The translations under genes were made by a program, and so were the position numbers. The notes beneath the pieces were generated by a model. The model saw only the letters and a program-made list of their open reading frames with translations, had not been told where the DNA came from and made no database searches. From contig JAKQYE010000010.1 in NCBI GenBank assembly GCA_023356605.1, positions 1,215 to 49,696 on the forward strand: a stretch of 48,482 nucleotides of DNA, in the 5' to 3' direction. The DNA is from Trichodesmium sp. MAG_R02. Lineage in GTDB: Bacteria > Cyanobacteriota > Cyanobacteriia > Cyanobacteriales > Microcoleaceae. Positions 1 to 7,526 of the stretch are shown here, in pieces (positions within the stretch are counted from its first letter, which is position 1; each line of letters begins with the position of its first letter).

Positions 1-2655
1 AGTAGTCCAGACATAAGCTTTACCATCAAATTTGTTTTGACCTTGAAGTAAAACATCATAACCTTCTTGTTCGTTAGGTTCAACGGCTATAGCATTCCAA
101 TTATTGTTTGTCTTGTCGCTATAGCCTCTGCCTCTTTGGTTTTTTAGTTGTAATTCTTTCTCTCTATCAATTATCCAGTAGGTACGGTCTGCATTTTCAG
201 CAAAAGTTGCTGCGCCTTTTTCTTCAATTATGGTAAAAGAATTACCAATAATCTCATCTCCATTCAGGTCAACATCAAACTTTGTTTCCCATGACAACAT
301 AGTCTCTTGTTTTTTCCAACCAGAACCGCTAGTAATGACTCCTTGAGAATTAGTAGTCCAGACATAAGCTTTACCATCAAATTTGTTTTGACCTTGAAGT
401 AAAACATCATAACCTTCTTGTTCGTTAGGTTCAACGGCTATAGCATTCCAATTATTGTTTGTCTTGTCGCTACGGCTTCTGCCTCTTTTGTCTTTTAATT
501 GTAATTCTTTGTCTCCATCAATTATCAAGTAATTACCATTCAAATCTTTAGTAAAAATTGCTTGATCTGTAGATTCAATGATATTTTTAACATTAATGGT
601 CAACTGTTCTTCATAACTGCTTCCCTCTTCATCAGTTGTCTTGACTCGAATACTATAACTAGACTTAGTTTCATAGTCTGGGCTCTCATTAATTTGTAGT
701 TGGTTGAGGTTATTAATAGTGAAAGCTAAGTTATCTGTATCTCCGTTACCTGCTACTAATTCATAAGTAAAGGTATCTCCATTGTCTGGGTCCGTAGTAG
801 AAAATGTACCAACTACACTGTTAGGTGCTACATTTTCGTTGATAATTTTATTGTCAAGGTCAAGGTCAGTAGGAGAAGAGTTTTCGTTGACATCCTTAAC
901 ATTAATGGTCAACTGTTCTTCATAACTGCTGCCCTCTTCATCAGTTGTCTTGACTCGAATACTATAACTAGACTTAGTTTCATAGTCTGGGCTCTCATTA
1001 ATTTGTAGTTGGTTGAGGTCGTTAATAGTGAAAGCTAAGTTATCTGTATCTCCGTTACCTGCTACTAATTCATAAGTAAAGGTATCTCCATTGTCTGGGT
1101 CCGTAGTAGAAAATGTACCAACTACACTGTTAGGTGCTACATTTTCGTTGATAATTTTATTGTCAAGGTCAAGGTCAGTAGGAGAAGAGTTTTCGTCAGT
1201 AGGAGAAGAGTTTTCGTTGACATCCTTAACATTAATGGTCAACTGTTCTTCATAACTGCTTCCCTCTTCATCAGTTGTCTTAACTCGAATACTATAACTA
1301 GACTTAGTTTCATAGTCTGGGCTCTCATTAATTTGTAGTTGGTTGAGGTCGTTAATAGTGAAAGCTAAGTTATCTGTATCTCCGTTACCTGCTACTAATT
1401 CATAAGTAAAGGTATCTCCATTGTCTGGGTCCGTAGTAGAAAATGTACCAACTACACTGTTAGGTGCTACATTTTCGTTGATAATTTTATTGTCAAGGTC
1501 AAGGTCAGTAGGAGAAGAGTTTTCGTTGACATCCTTAACATTAATGGTCAACTGTTCTTCATAACTGCTGCCCTCTTCATCAGTTGTCTTGACTCGAATA
1601 CTATAACTAGACTTAGTTTCATAGTCTGGAGAACTATTGATTTTTAGTTGCTCATCATTAATGCTAAAAGCTTGGTTATCTGTATCTCCGTTACCTGCTA
1701 CTAATTCATAAGTAAAGGTATCTCCATTGTCGGGGTCCGTAGTAGAGAATGTACCAACTACACTGTTAGGTGCTACATTTTCGTTGATAATTTTATTGTC
1801 AAGGTCAAGGTCAGTGGGAGCTTGATTAGTGTTGGAAGTTGGTAAGTCGTCACTGACTACATCTAGTTTGACGTTTTCGGAATTAACTTTAACTTGATAA
1901 GTTGCTATATCGTCTGCCTGACCATCCTGATCTAGATCACCAGAGAAGGTGACATCGTAAGTTACATTTGGGTCTACATCTAAACTATAACCACCTGCAT
2001 CAAAAGTAGTGGTGGTAAAAGCATTAGCACTATTAGTAATATCAACTGCTGTAACTGTTATCCCTTTTATTCCTTCACCGACTGTATAGAAGTCATTATC
2101 CTCAGCATCAGTATAGGCCACACCTGTGATAAATGGGCCACGATCCCCAGAAAAAGCAAATTTTTGGGTAGTCATGACTGCGTTGTAATTCTTGAATTGT
2201 CCCTGTAGCGAAGAAATTCCGACTTCCTCAAAGTTACCATTCATCAGGTTTTTCCGATGACCCGGACTGACGAATAGGTTTTCGTGGTTATACCTCACAA
2301 AAGTGGTTAAGTCTGGCGTACCTGATGTTCCCCTGTAAGCGATATTTTCCCCAGTAGACCAGGGAGGTGTGAGGACATACCCCGCAGCCTGCATACGTTG
2401 GCTGGGGCTGCTACCACCTTCTCCTGTGTGACTAAATACGTTATTATCTAGCATCCATTGATTATGATCTTGAGCAGCAGTATGGAGTTGTAAATTCAAT
2501 ACTAGAGGTTGTTTGGCATCGGTGGAAATTGTATTTGAAGGAAGTCCTTGATTTAGGTCTCCATTTAGATATAAATCAGCTTCTCCTTGAGGATTTGCTC
2601 GACCTCTGTTTACCAACTCGAGCATATATTGGTCTTGAGCAGTAGGTTGTGACAT
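1..2655 (-). CDS. CAP-domain / cadherin-repeat / W_rich_C secreted protein (3' end off window)
   Basis: The frame is open from ATG 2655 to the window edge (885 codons, no stop), so the C-terminus is missing. Residues ~10-165 form a CAP/SCP-like domain: NRGRANPQGEADL near the start, FSHTG with H76, GENIAY with E103 and GHRKNLM with H133, the typical CAP cavity residues. A short linking beta domain follows. Residues ~277-689 are four nearly identical ~103-residue cadherin-like repeats (DLDLDNKIINENVAP, TDPDNGDTFTYEL, DYETKSSYSIRVKTTDEEG), rich in Asp/Asn as in Ca-binding repeats. From ~690 come tryptophan-rich repeats (YWIID, NWNAIAVEPN, AYVWTT) of the W_rich_C type (PF07483), spaced 117 codons apart. 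No N-terminal signal peptide is visible, so type I-like export is an inference. The same C-terminal module builds the protein at 19085-21439. The ATG start has no in-frame upstream alternative that I noticed. Confidence 0.85.
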   Translation of the reverse strand, partial: MSQPTAQDQYMLELVNRGRANPQGEADLYLNGDLNQGLPSNTISTDAKQPLVLNLQLHTAAQDHNQWMLDNNVFSHTGEGGSSPSQRMQAAGYVLTPPWSTGENIAYRGTSGTPDLTTFVRYNHENLFVSPGHRKNLMNGNFEEVGISSLQGQFKNYNAVMTTQKFAFSGDRGPFITGVAYTDAEDNDFYTVGEGIKGITVTAVDITNSANAFTTTTFDAGGYSLDVDPNVTYDVTFSGDLDQDGQADDIATYQVKVNSENVKLDVVSDDLPTSNTNQAPTDLDLDNKIINENVAPNSVVGTFSTTDPDNGDTFTYELVAGNGDTDNQAFSINDEQLKINSSPDYETKSSYSIRVKTTDEEGSSYEEQLTINVKDVNENSSPTDLDLDNKIINENVAPNSVVGTFSTTDPDNGDTFTYELVAGNGDTDNLAFTINDLNQLQINESPDYETKSSYSIRVKTTDEEGSSYEEQLTINVKDVNENSSPTDENSSPTDLDLDNKIINENVAPNSVVGTFSTTDPDNGDTFTYELVAGNGDTDNLAFTINDLNQLQINESPDYETKSSYSIRVKTTDEEGSSYEEQLTINVKDVNENSSPTDLDLDNKIINENVAPNSVVGTFSTTDPDNGDTFTYELVAGNGDTDNLAFTINNLNQLQINESPDYETKSSYSIRVKTTDEEGSSYEEQLTINVKNIIESTDQAIFTKDLNGNYLIIDGDKELQLKDKRGRSRSDKTNNNWNAIAVEPNEQEGYDVLLQGQNKFDGKAYVWTTNSQGVITSGSGWKKQETMLSWETKFDVDLNGDEIIGNSFTIIEEKGAATFAENADRTYWIIDREKELQLKNQRGRGYSDKTNNNWNAIAVEPNEQEGYDVLLQGQNKFDGKAYVWTT
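589..1845 (-). repeat. Four near-identical 309-bp cadherin-like coding repeats
   Basis: The repeat phase AACATTAATGGTCAACTGTT occurs at 589, 898, 1228 and 1537, so unit spacing is 309, 330 and 309 bases. The 330-base spacing comes from an extra 21-base tandem copy around 1174-1215, which duplicates seven residues (ENSSPTD). Units 2 and 3 are almost identical at the base level. The N-terminal unit (1537 onward) differs where the others have NQLQ, reading INSSPDYE in that stretch. This points to recent unequal recombination within the gene. Confidence 0.9.
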
Positions 2656-3165
2656 AGTTTTTCTTCTAGATCTAAACGACAGTAATTTAGATAAAGACTC
2701 ATGAGTCAATTTATAAATTAAAAGCTTTTTTGTACTCCTTTATATAAAAAAACATTATGTGTAAGTCTTTATAAATTTTTACTATACTAAATCATAGCAT
2801 TTAAATTAATAGGATGCTACAGAGAAATTACTTATTAATATTAAGTTAAGTTAGTTAGGGAGACTTGTGAATTTTAATGCTTAGAGAATGATATTATGAT
2901 CTATTGGGTAAAGATGCTAAGAATAGATTTTTTATACTGAGTAGTGCTCTTCTTTCTGTTTTTAATTGGTTAAAGGTTAAAAGTTCAATACCTGTTGTTT
3001 TGTTATCTCCAGTAAATAAGGTTCAAGTGCATAAAGTTCTCACTCCTGTTCCGAAGGTTGTCTTTCCCCCGTATAGAGGCGAAGCATCACTGAATCAACC
3101 ATTTTGTCAATCCTCTTTCCCAACTCAGGCCACAGTAATCACAAATTTGTCTATAAATAACCTCA
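2656..3165. other. Intergenic, no recognisable gene
   Basis: This AT-rich stretch separates the CAP/cadherin gene from the tandem array. A 109-codon open frame at 2904-3233 runs into the array, has no good start or ribosome site and resembles nothing known, so I do not call it. A promoter for the minus-strand gene must lie here, but no convincing motif stands out. Confidence 0.5.
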
Positions 3166-3169
3166 GGAA

Positions 3170-4303
3170 AACCTGCATTATTATCTGGCTATTGCTTAAG
3201 GAGCGATCGCTAAATCAAGATATAAGGTGTTAGGTTTTAGGTGTTAGGTTTTAGGTTTAAAGATTAACAACCAGAAAACAAGTATCAATATGCTTTTGGG
3301 AACTCGCTAAACTGACCCCAGAATCATCCCTCCATCTGTAGCATCATTATTATCTGGCTATTGCTTAAGGAGCGATCGCTAAATCAAGATATAAGGTGTT
3401 AGGTTTTAGGTATTAGGTTTTAGGTTTAAAGATTAACAACCAGAAAACAAGTATCAATTTGCTTTTGGGAACTCGCTAAACTGACCCCAAAATTATCCCT
3501 GCATCTAAAGATATAAGGTGTTAGGTTTTAGGTATTAGGTTTTAGGTTTAAAGATTAACAACCAGAAAACAAGTATCAATATGCTTTTGGGAACTCGCTA
3601 AACTGACCCCAAAATCATCCCTCCATCTGTAGCATCATTATTATCTGGCCATTGCTTAAGGAGCGATCGCTAAATCAAGATATAAGGTGTTAGGTTTTAG
3701 GTGTTAGGTTTTAGGTTTAAAGATTAACAACCAGAAAACAAGTATCAATTTGCTTTTGGGAACTCGCTAAACTGACCCCAAAATTATCCCTGCATCTAAA
3801 GATATAAGGTGTTAGGTTTTAGGTATTAGGTTTTAGGTTTAAAGATTAACAACCAGAAAACAAGTATCAATATGCTTTTGGGAACTCGCTAAACTGACCC
3901 CAAAATCATCCCTCCATCTGTAGCATCATTATTATCTGGCCATTGCTTAGGGAGCGATCGCTAAATCAAGATATAAGGTGTTAGGTTTTAGGTGTTAGGT
4001 TTTAGGTTTAAAGATTAACAACCAGAAAACAAGTATCAATATGCTTTTGGAAACTCCCTAAACTGTCCCCAAAATCATCCCTCCATCTGTAGCATCATTA
4101 TTATCTGGCCATTGCTTAGGGAGCGATCGCTAAATCAAGATATAAGGTGTTAGGTTTTAGGTGTTAGGTTTTAGGTTTAAAGATTAACAACCAGAAAACA
4201 AGTATCAATATGCTTTTGGGAACTCGCTAAACTGACCCCAAAATCATCCCTCCATCTGTAGCATCATTATTGTCTGGCCATTGCTTAAGGAGCGATCGCT
4301 AAA
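3170..4303. repeat. Long tandem repeat array, 169/122-bp units, with nested TTAGG-like motif
   Basis: Seven units share the phase GATATAAGGTGTTAGGTTTT at 3219, 3388, 3510, 3679, 3801, 3970 and 4139. Spacings are 169, 122, 169, 122, 169 and 169. Full 169-bp units contain GTGTTAGGTTTTAGGT twice, then AGATTAACAACCAGAAAACA, AACTCGCTAAACTGACCCC, CATCATTATTATCTGGC and a HIP1 octamer GCGATCGC. The 122-bp units lack the CATCATT...GCGATCGCTAAATCA part. The array stops abruptly at GCGATCGCTAAAT and is followed at once by a decayed sulfotransferase start. Units differ by only a few bases, so the array expanded recently. No protein function is evident. Confidence 0.9.
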
Positions 4304-4411
4304 TGGTAACCGTCTATATTTATATAGTTCTTACTTAACAAAGCAAGTTCAACACTACTGCAATATTTTGTATCTCAAAATAAAGATATTTTGCTATCTC
4401 ATCCACCCATG
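4300..4411 (+). pseudogene. Decayed 5' fragment of a sulfotransferase (copy 1)
   Basis: ATG at 4303 opens a frame VTVYIYIVLT that quickly hits a stop. The bases align over ~100 positions with the start of the frame at 4447, for example ACAAAGCAAGTTCAACA here and ACAAAGCAGGTTCAACA there, and GATATTTTGCTATCTCAT against GATATTTTGCTACCTCAT. It is therefore a more degraded tandem copy of the same sulfotransferase N-terminus, starting exactly where the tandem array ends. Confidence 0.7.
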
Positions 4412-4446
4412 AGATTTAGAAAAAAATTTGATTTATTTAATGAGTT

Positions 4447-4647
4447 ATGAGTAACAAAATAGTAACTGTCTATCTTCATATAGGTCTTAACAAAGCAGGT
4501 TCAACATCACTGAAATCTTTTTTATCTAACAATAGAGATATTTTGCTACCTCATGGATATTTGTATCCAATAACAGGGACTTTGGAAATGGCAAATCTGA
4601 TAAGAATAACTACTGAAGGTCATAAATTATTACATATTTTTTTGTAA
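4447..4647 (+). pseudogene. Truncated sulfotransferase 5' fragment (copy 2), fused to antitoxin relic
   Basis: This 66-codon frame begins with a typical sulfotransferase start: YLHIGLNKAGSTSLKSFL contains the 5'-phosphosulfate (PAPS) binding loop, followed by NNRDILLPHGYLYP. After about residue 47 the family similarity ends. From ~4588 the DNA instead matches, on the opposite strand, the first codons of the antitoxin gene at 26894-27151. A complete sulfotransferase would be roughly 250-350 residues, so this is a remnant whose 3' part was replaced. Two intact sulfotransferase genes lie downstream at 16270 and 17235. Confidence 0.75.
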
Positions 4648-4670
4648 GCATTCATCGATTTTATTAACCC
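4585..4670 (-). pseudogene. 5' remnant of a ParD-like antitoxin gene
   Basis: Read on the minus strand this gives MNAYKK and then a frameshifted version of the first ~25 codons of the intact antitoxin at 26894-27151. The bases GGCAAATCTGATAA and TTTTTTGTAAGCATTCAT are shared between the two places. Here it lies upstream of the intact symporter pair, as the whole antitoxin lies upstream of the broken pair at 27.3 kb. Both copies thus descend from one duplicated segment. Confidence 0.7.
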
Positions 4671-4671
4671 C

Positions 4672-4778
4672 TTATAGCATTTTTTATGTCGGTCGACCAC
4701 AGTAGGAACGTTGTATGCAACGTCCCTACAAGGTTTTGGTTATGGCGATGTAGTTCATCAATTTGAAAAGCGCTGTAA
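4672..4778. mobile_element. MITE family 4 copy, 107 bp, palindromic core
   Basis: The ends are TTATAGCATTTTTTATG and, inverted, GAAAAGCGCTGTAA. The core GTAGGAACGTTGTATGCAACG is close to a perfect palindrome GTAGGGACGTTGCATGCAACGTCCCTAC (positions ~4701-4728). It is nearly identical, in inverse orientation, to 18388-18494; a degenerate third copy is at 48209-48292. It sits between the antitoxin relic and the symporter leader, where the second symporter copy (27.2 kb) has no such insert. Confidence 0.75.
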
Positions 4779-5051
4779 TATGTCTGTTTCTGTATCAATT
4801 TCTAATACCAAAGGAATATTTTCAGCTAAAATTTCTTTCAATAAAGCACTAGGATTTACAGATTCTATACATAGTGGTTTTACTGTTGGTATTATTAAAG
4901 TTTGTTATTCCCGTTCAATAGTAGTTTAGGTATATTATATGATAGTTTATGGGTGAAATTAAAATAACTCAAGAGGAAGTAAAATCAATCGATGGTCAGG
5001 CAGTCCAAGTCAGGCTATATTCAACAAATAATTTCTAAAAATGTTACAGAT

Positions 5052-5279
5052 ATGAACAACTTAAATATTTTTAAATCTGCCTATTTCTGGTGTTTCTGCT
5101 TCACCATAATTTTCCTACTTTCCCTAGACTTTTGGTCATGGAAACAAACAATTTCTTTTTCATTTCTCCATCTCCCACCCTGGGTTTTCTATTTTATTGC
5201 GTTGCAAATTATCCTCGGCTGTGCTCTTTTTATCTTCTCTCAAACTTTCTGGAAATCTGAAACCGAAAAGGAAAATTAA
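5052..5279 (+). CDS. Small membrane protein paired with SSS symporter (DUF3311-like)
   Basis: This 75-residue protein has two hydrophobic segments (about residues 10-30 and 42-65), separated by FWSWKQTISFSFLHLPPW. Small two-helix proteins of the DUF3311/YhdT type often precede sodium:solute symporter genes, and this one ends three bases before the symporter start, which indicates co-translation. I place the start at ATG 5052 rather than an upstream ATG at 4992, because the second copy at 27297-27524 begins at the equivalent codon with the same MNNLN start. The family name is a judgement from size, topology and context, since the sequence itself is not diagnostic. Confidence 0.8.
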   Translation: MNNLNIFKSAYFWCFCFTIIFLLSLDFWSWKQTISFSFLHLPPWVFYFIALQIILGCALFIFSQTFWKSETEKEN

Positions 5280-5281
5280 TC

Positions 5282-6706
5282 ATGGTCAAAAACCTAATAC
5301 CCTACTTATTTATTGGTGCATATTTACTCTTAACTTTAGTCATCGGAATTATTGGTTATCGTAGCCAAAAAGATACACCAGAAGATTACTTTCTAGCAGA
5401 GCGAAAAATCGGTTCCATAGTTCTATTTTTTACCCTCATTGCCACCAACTTTAGTGCCTTTGCTTTTCTCGGACTTTCTGGTGCTGGTTATCGTATTGGT
5501 ATAAGTTATTATCCGATGATAGGATTTGGTACCGCCCTCGTCGGAATTACATTTTATTTTATCGGTTATAAAGTTTGGCTTTTAGGTAAAGAAAAAGGTT
5601 TAATTACTCCCTCAGAATTAATTGCAAATCGCCTCCCCAGTCAACCACTAAAACTAACATTTTCAGCTGTGATGGTAATTTTTACCATACCTTACTTAAC
5701 CCTACAACCAATCGGTGGGGGTTATCTGCTCGAAAATTTAACTAATGGGCAAATTCCCTATTTTTGGGGAGCAGCTTTTCTGACTTTCATCATTGTTTTA
5801 TATGTGTTTATCGGGGGCATGAAAAGTGTAGCTTTAACCGATGTTTTACAAGGGTTATTAATGTGGATTTTAATGATACTTGCAGTAGTGACTATTTCCC
5901 AAAGTATCGGTGGCTTTACGGAAGCTAATCAAACTGTTTATCAACTCAAACCAGAGCTTTTTTCTCGTTCTGGTGCCAATGATTTTTTCACCCCTCACAA
6001 ATGGTTTAGTTATATGTTGCTTTGGGGTTTAAGTGTACCGATGTTTCCCCAAATGTTTATGCGGTTTTATACTCCCAAAAATCCTAATTCCCTCAAACTT
6101 TCTGCTAGTTTATATCCATTAATTACTTGCACAATGTTTATTTGCCCAGTTTTAATTGGAATGTGGGGTCATATTAATTTTCCCGATTTAGTTGGAAAAG
6201 AAGCAGATAAAATTTTTCCCATGATGTTAGCTGAATATACCTCAACTACCATAGCTTCATTAGTAATGGTGGGAGCTTTAGCAGCGTTTATGTCAACCCT
6301 TGATTCTCAACTTTTAGCATTAAGTTCTATGATGACTAGGGATATTTATATTGTTTATATTCGCCCCGAAGCTACCCTGAGAGAACAAACTTTTGTGGGA
6401 AAAATTTTTATTGTTATTTTAGCAATAATTGGTTTAATTAATGCCGCCAATCCTCCGGAAACAATTGCAGCGATCGCGACTCAAGCTTTTACAGGTTTAG
6501 CAGTATTATTTCCCACAGTTATTGCTGCTTTGTATGGGAAAAATATTTCGCCTTTAAGTTGTCTAATTTCCATTATTTTTGGTGAAATGGCAGTTCTGGG
6601 TTTTCAGGTAGATATTATTCCTAAAAATTGGGCTTTAGGATTTCTGCCAGTAGTACCGATAGTGGTAATTTGTAGTTTAATTATTGTCGTTTTTTGTAGG
6701 GAGTAG
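5282..6706 (+). CDS. Sodium:solute symporter family (SSS) permease
   Basis: This 474-residue protein is very hydrophobic, with about 12-13 membrane helices, normal for the SSS family. It starts with helix 1 (YLFIGAYLLLTLVIGIIGY), followed by EDYFLAERKIG, a family signature, then NFSAFAFLGLSGAGYRIG. Near residues 330-356, AAFMSTLDSQLLALSSM is the helix that carries Na-binding hydroxyl residues in this family. It imports a small solute with sodium at the inner membrane. The general sequence resembles pantothenate/monocarboxylate-type members, but the substrate cannot be read from sequence. It is translationally coupled to the small membrane protein upstream. A decayed second copy is at 27527-28949. 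Confidence 0.9.
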   Translation: MVKNLIPYLFIGAYLLLTLVIGIIGYRSQKDTPEDYFLAERKIGSIVLFFTLIATNFSAFAFLGLSGAGYRIGISYYPMIGFGTALVGITFYFIGYKVWLLGKEKGLITPSELIANRLPSQPLKLTFSAVMVIFTIPYLTLQPIGGGYLLENLTNGQIPYFWGAAFLTFIIVLYVFIGGMKSVALTDVLQGLLMWILMILAVVTISQSIGGFTEANQTVYQLKPELFSRSGANDFFTPHKWFSYMLLWGLSVPMFPQMFMRFYTPKNPNSLKLSASLYPLITCTMFICPVLIGMWGHINFPDLVGKEADKIFPMMLAEYTSTTIASLVMVGALAAFMSTLDSQLLALSSMMTRDIYIVYIRPEATLREQTFVGKIFIVILAIIGLINAANPPETIAAIATQAFTGLAVLFPTVIAALYGKNISPLSCLISIIFGEMAVLGFQVDIIPKNWALGFLPVVPIVVICSLIIVVFCRE

Positions 6707-6932
6707 AGACGTTGTATGGAACATCCGTTATTAGTAGTAATTCTGGTACAATTGTAGAGTATTCTTATTTCTAGAGGGGAAAAACAATAAGGGAAAAAGC
6801 TCGAAAAATACTCCCAATCACCCAATCACCCCATACCTAAGGAATTAGTAGTGGAAAACAATAGAGCCTGATGTTAAGATAGGTGAAGTCATAAATTGTA
6901 AAAGTTAAGATAACATTAAAATGAAATAATAT

Positions 6933-7022
6933 CAGGACTTACGCAACGGCACTATGTATAGTGGTAATATCTTGAAAATAATAATTTTTGGCACCACATA
7001 TAGCGGTACTGCGTAAGTCCTG
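6933..7022. mobile_element. MITE family 1 copy, 90 bp (CAGGACTTACGCA ends)
   Basis: Perfect 13-bp terminal inverted repeats, CAGGACTTACGCA and TGCGTAAGTCCTG, flank a core of two related segments (GGCACTATGTATAGTGG and GGCACCACATATAGCGG). A 5-bp AATAT occurs directly outside both ends and may be a target duplication. Related copies are at 18628, 18792, 34024 and 36060. Confidence 0.85.
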
Positions 7023-7157
7023 AATATTTTAAAAATACTCCTAGCATAAGAGTGTTTTATATTCGAATAACCTACGACCGTCTACCCTTACCAGAGATAG
7101 TGATTCCACCTAAGTCCTCACATGATACATTTAGCAAATCAGGAAGGAAAATAATAT

Positions 7158-7526
7158 ATGCAAAACACTCCTGTTATTCAACTAATAGATGAAGCTGAAA
7201 ATATAGCAATAAAAGGTTTGTTGTGCCAGAAAGAAGGCAAATTAGAAGAGGCAGTTTTTTATTATCAACAGGCACTGAATGAGAATCCAAATTTACAACA
7301 AGTCCATTATAATTTAGGCATTGTATTGTATCAACAGGGAGATTTATTAGAAGCATATCAGAGCTATAAAAAAGCAATTGGCCTCCAACCAGATGATGTT
7401 AATGGTTATTACAATCTGGGGCTTGTTTTGCAAAATCAAGGTTTATTTTCAGAAGCAATTGATAGTTATCAACAAGTCATAAATTTATCAAAAACAGAAA
7501 AACCTATATATGGAACAGGTAGGTAA
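7158..7526 (+). CDS. Small TPR protein, possibly the detached N-terminus of the next gene
   Basis: The 122 residues form about three tetratricopeptide repeats (EGKLEEAVFYYQQALNENP, QGDLLEAYQSYKKAIGLQP, QGLFSEAIDSYQQVINLS), a protein-binding scaffold. A good ribosome site, AGGAAGG, lies just before ATG 7158 (7141-7147). The 3' end overlaps the next gene by 17 bases in another frame, and the next gene has no clear ribosome site of its own. Either the two are translationally coupled, or a frameshift has split one longer TPR-glycosyltransferase. The last TPR is complete and the next frame begins with its own non-TPR leader, which slightly favours two cistrons. Confidence 0.75.
   Translation: MQNTPVIQLIDEAENIAIKGLLCQKEGKLEEAVFYYQQALNENPNLQQVHYNLGIVLYQQGDLLEAYQSYKKAIGLQPDDVNGYYNLGLVLQNQGLFSEAIDSYQQVINLSKTEKPIYGTGR

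Noticed and set aside
2904-3233. 109-codon open frame on the plus strand
   Set aside because: No ATG with ribosome site, no family likeness, and the end is encoded by the tandem repeat; treated as chance.
3219-4303. CRISPR-like array
   Set aside because: Units are 122-169 bp and almost wholly identical, without unique spacers of constant length; this is an ordinary tandem array.
4711-4929. 72-codon open frame starting inside the MITE palindrome
   Set aside because: Its start is MITE DNA, as is that of the frame at 18446. The minus strand of ~4780-4910 also reads as a coding-like relic (NPSALLKEILAENIPLVLEI), but I cannot assign it to a family.
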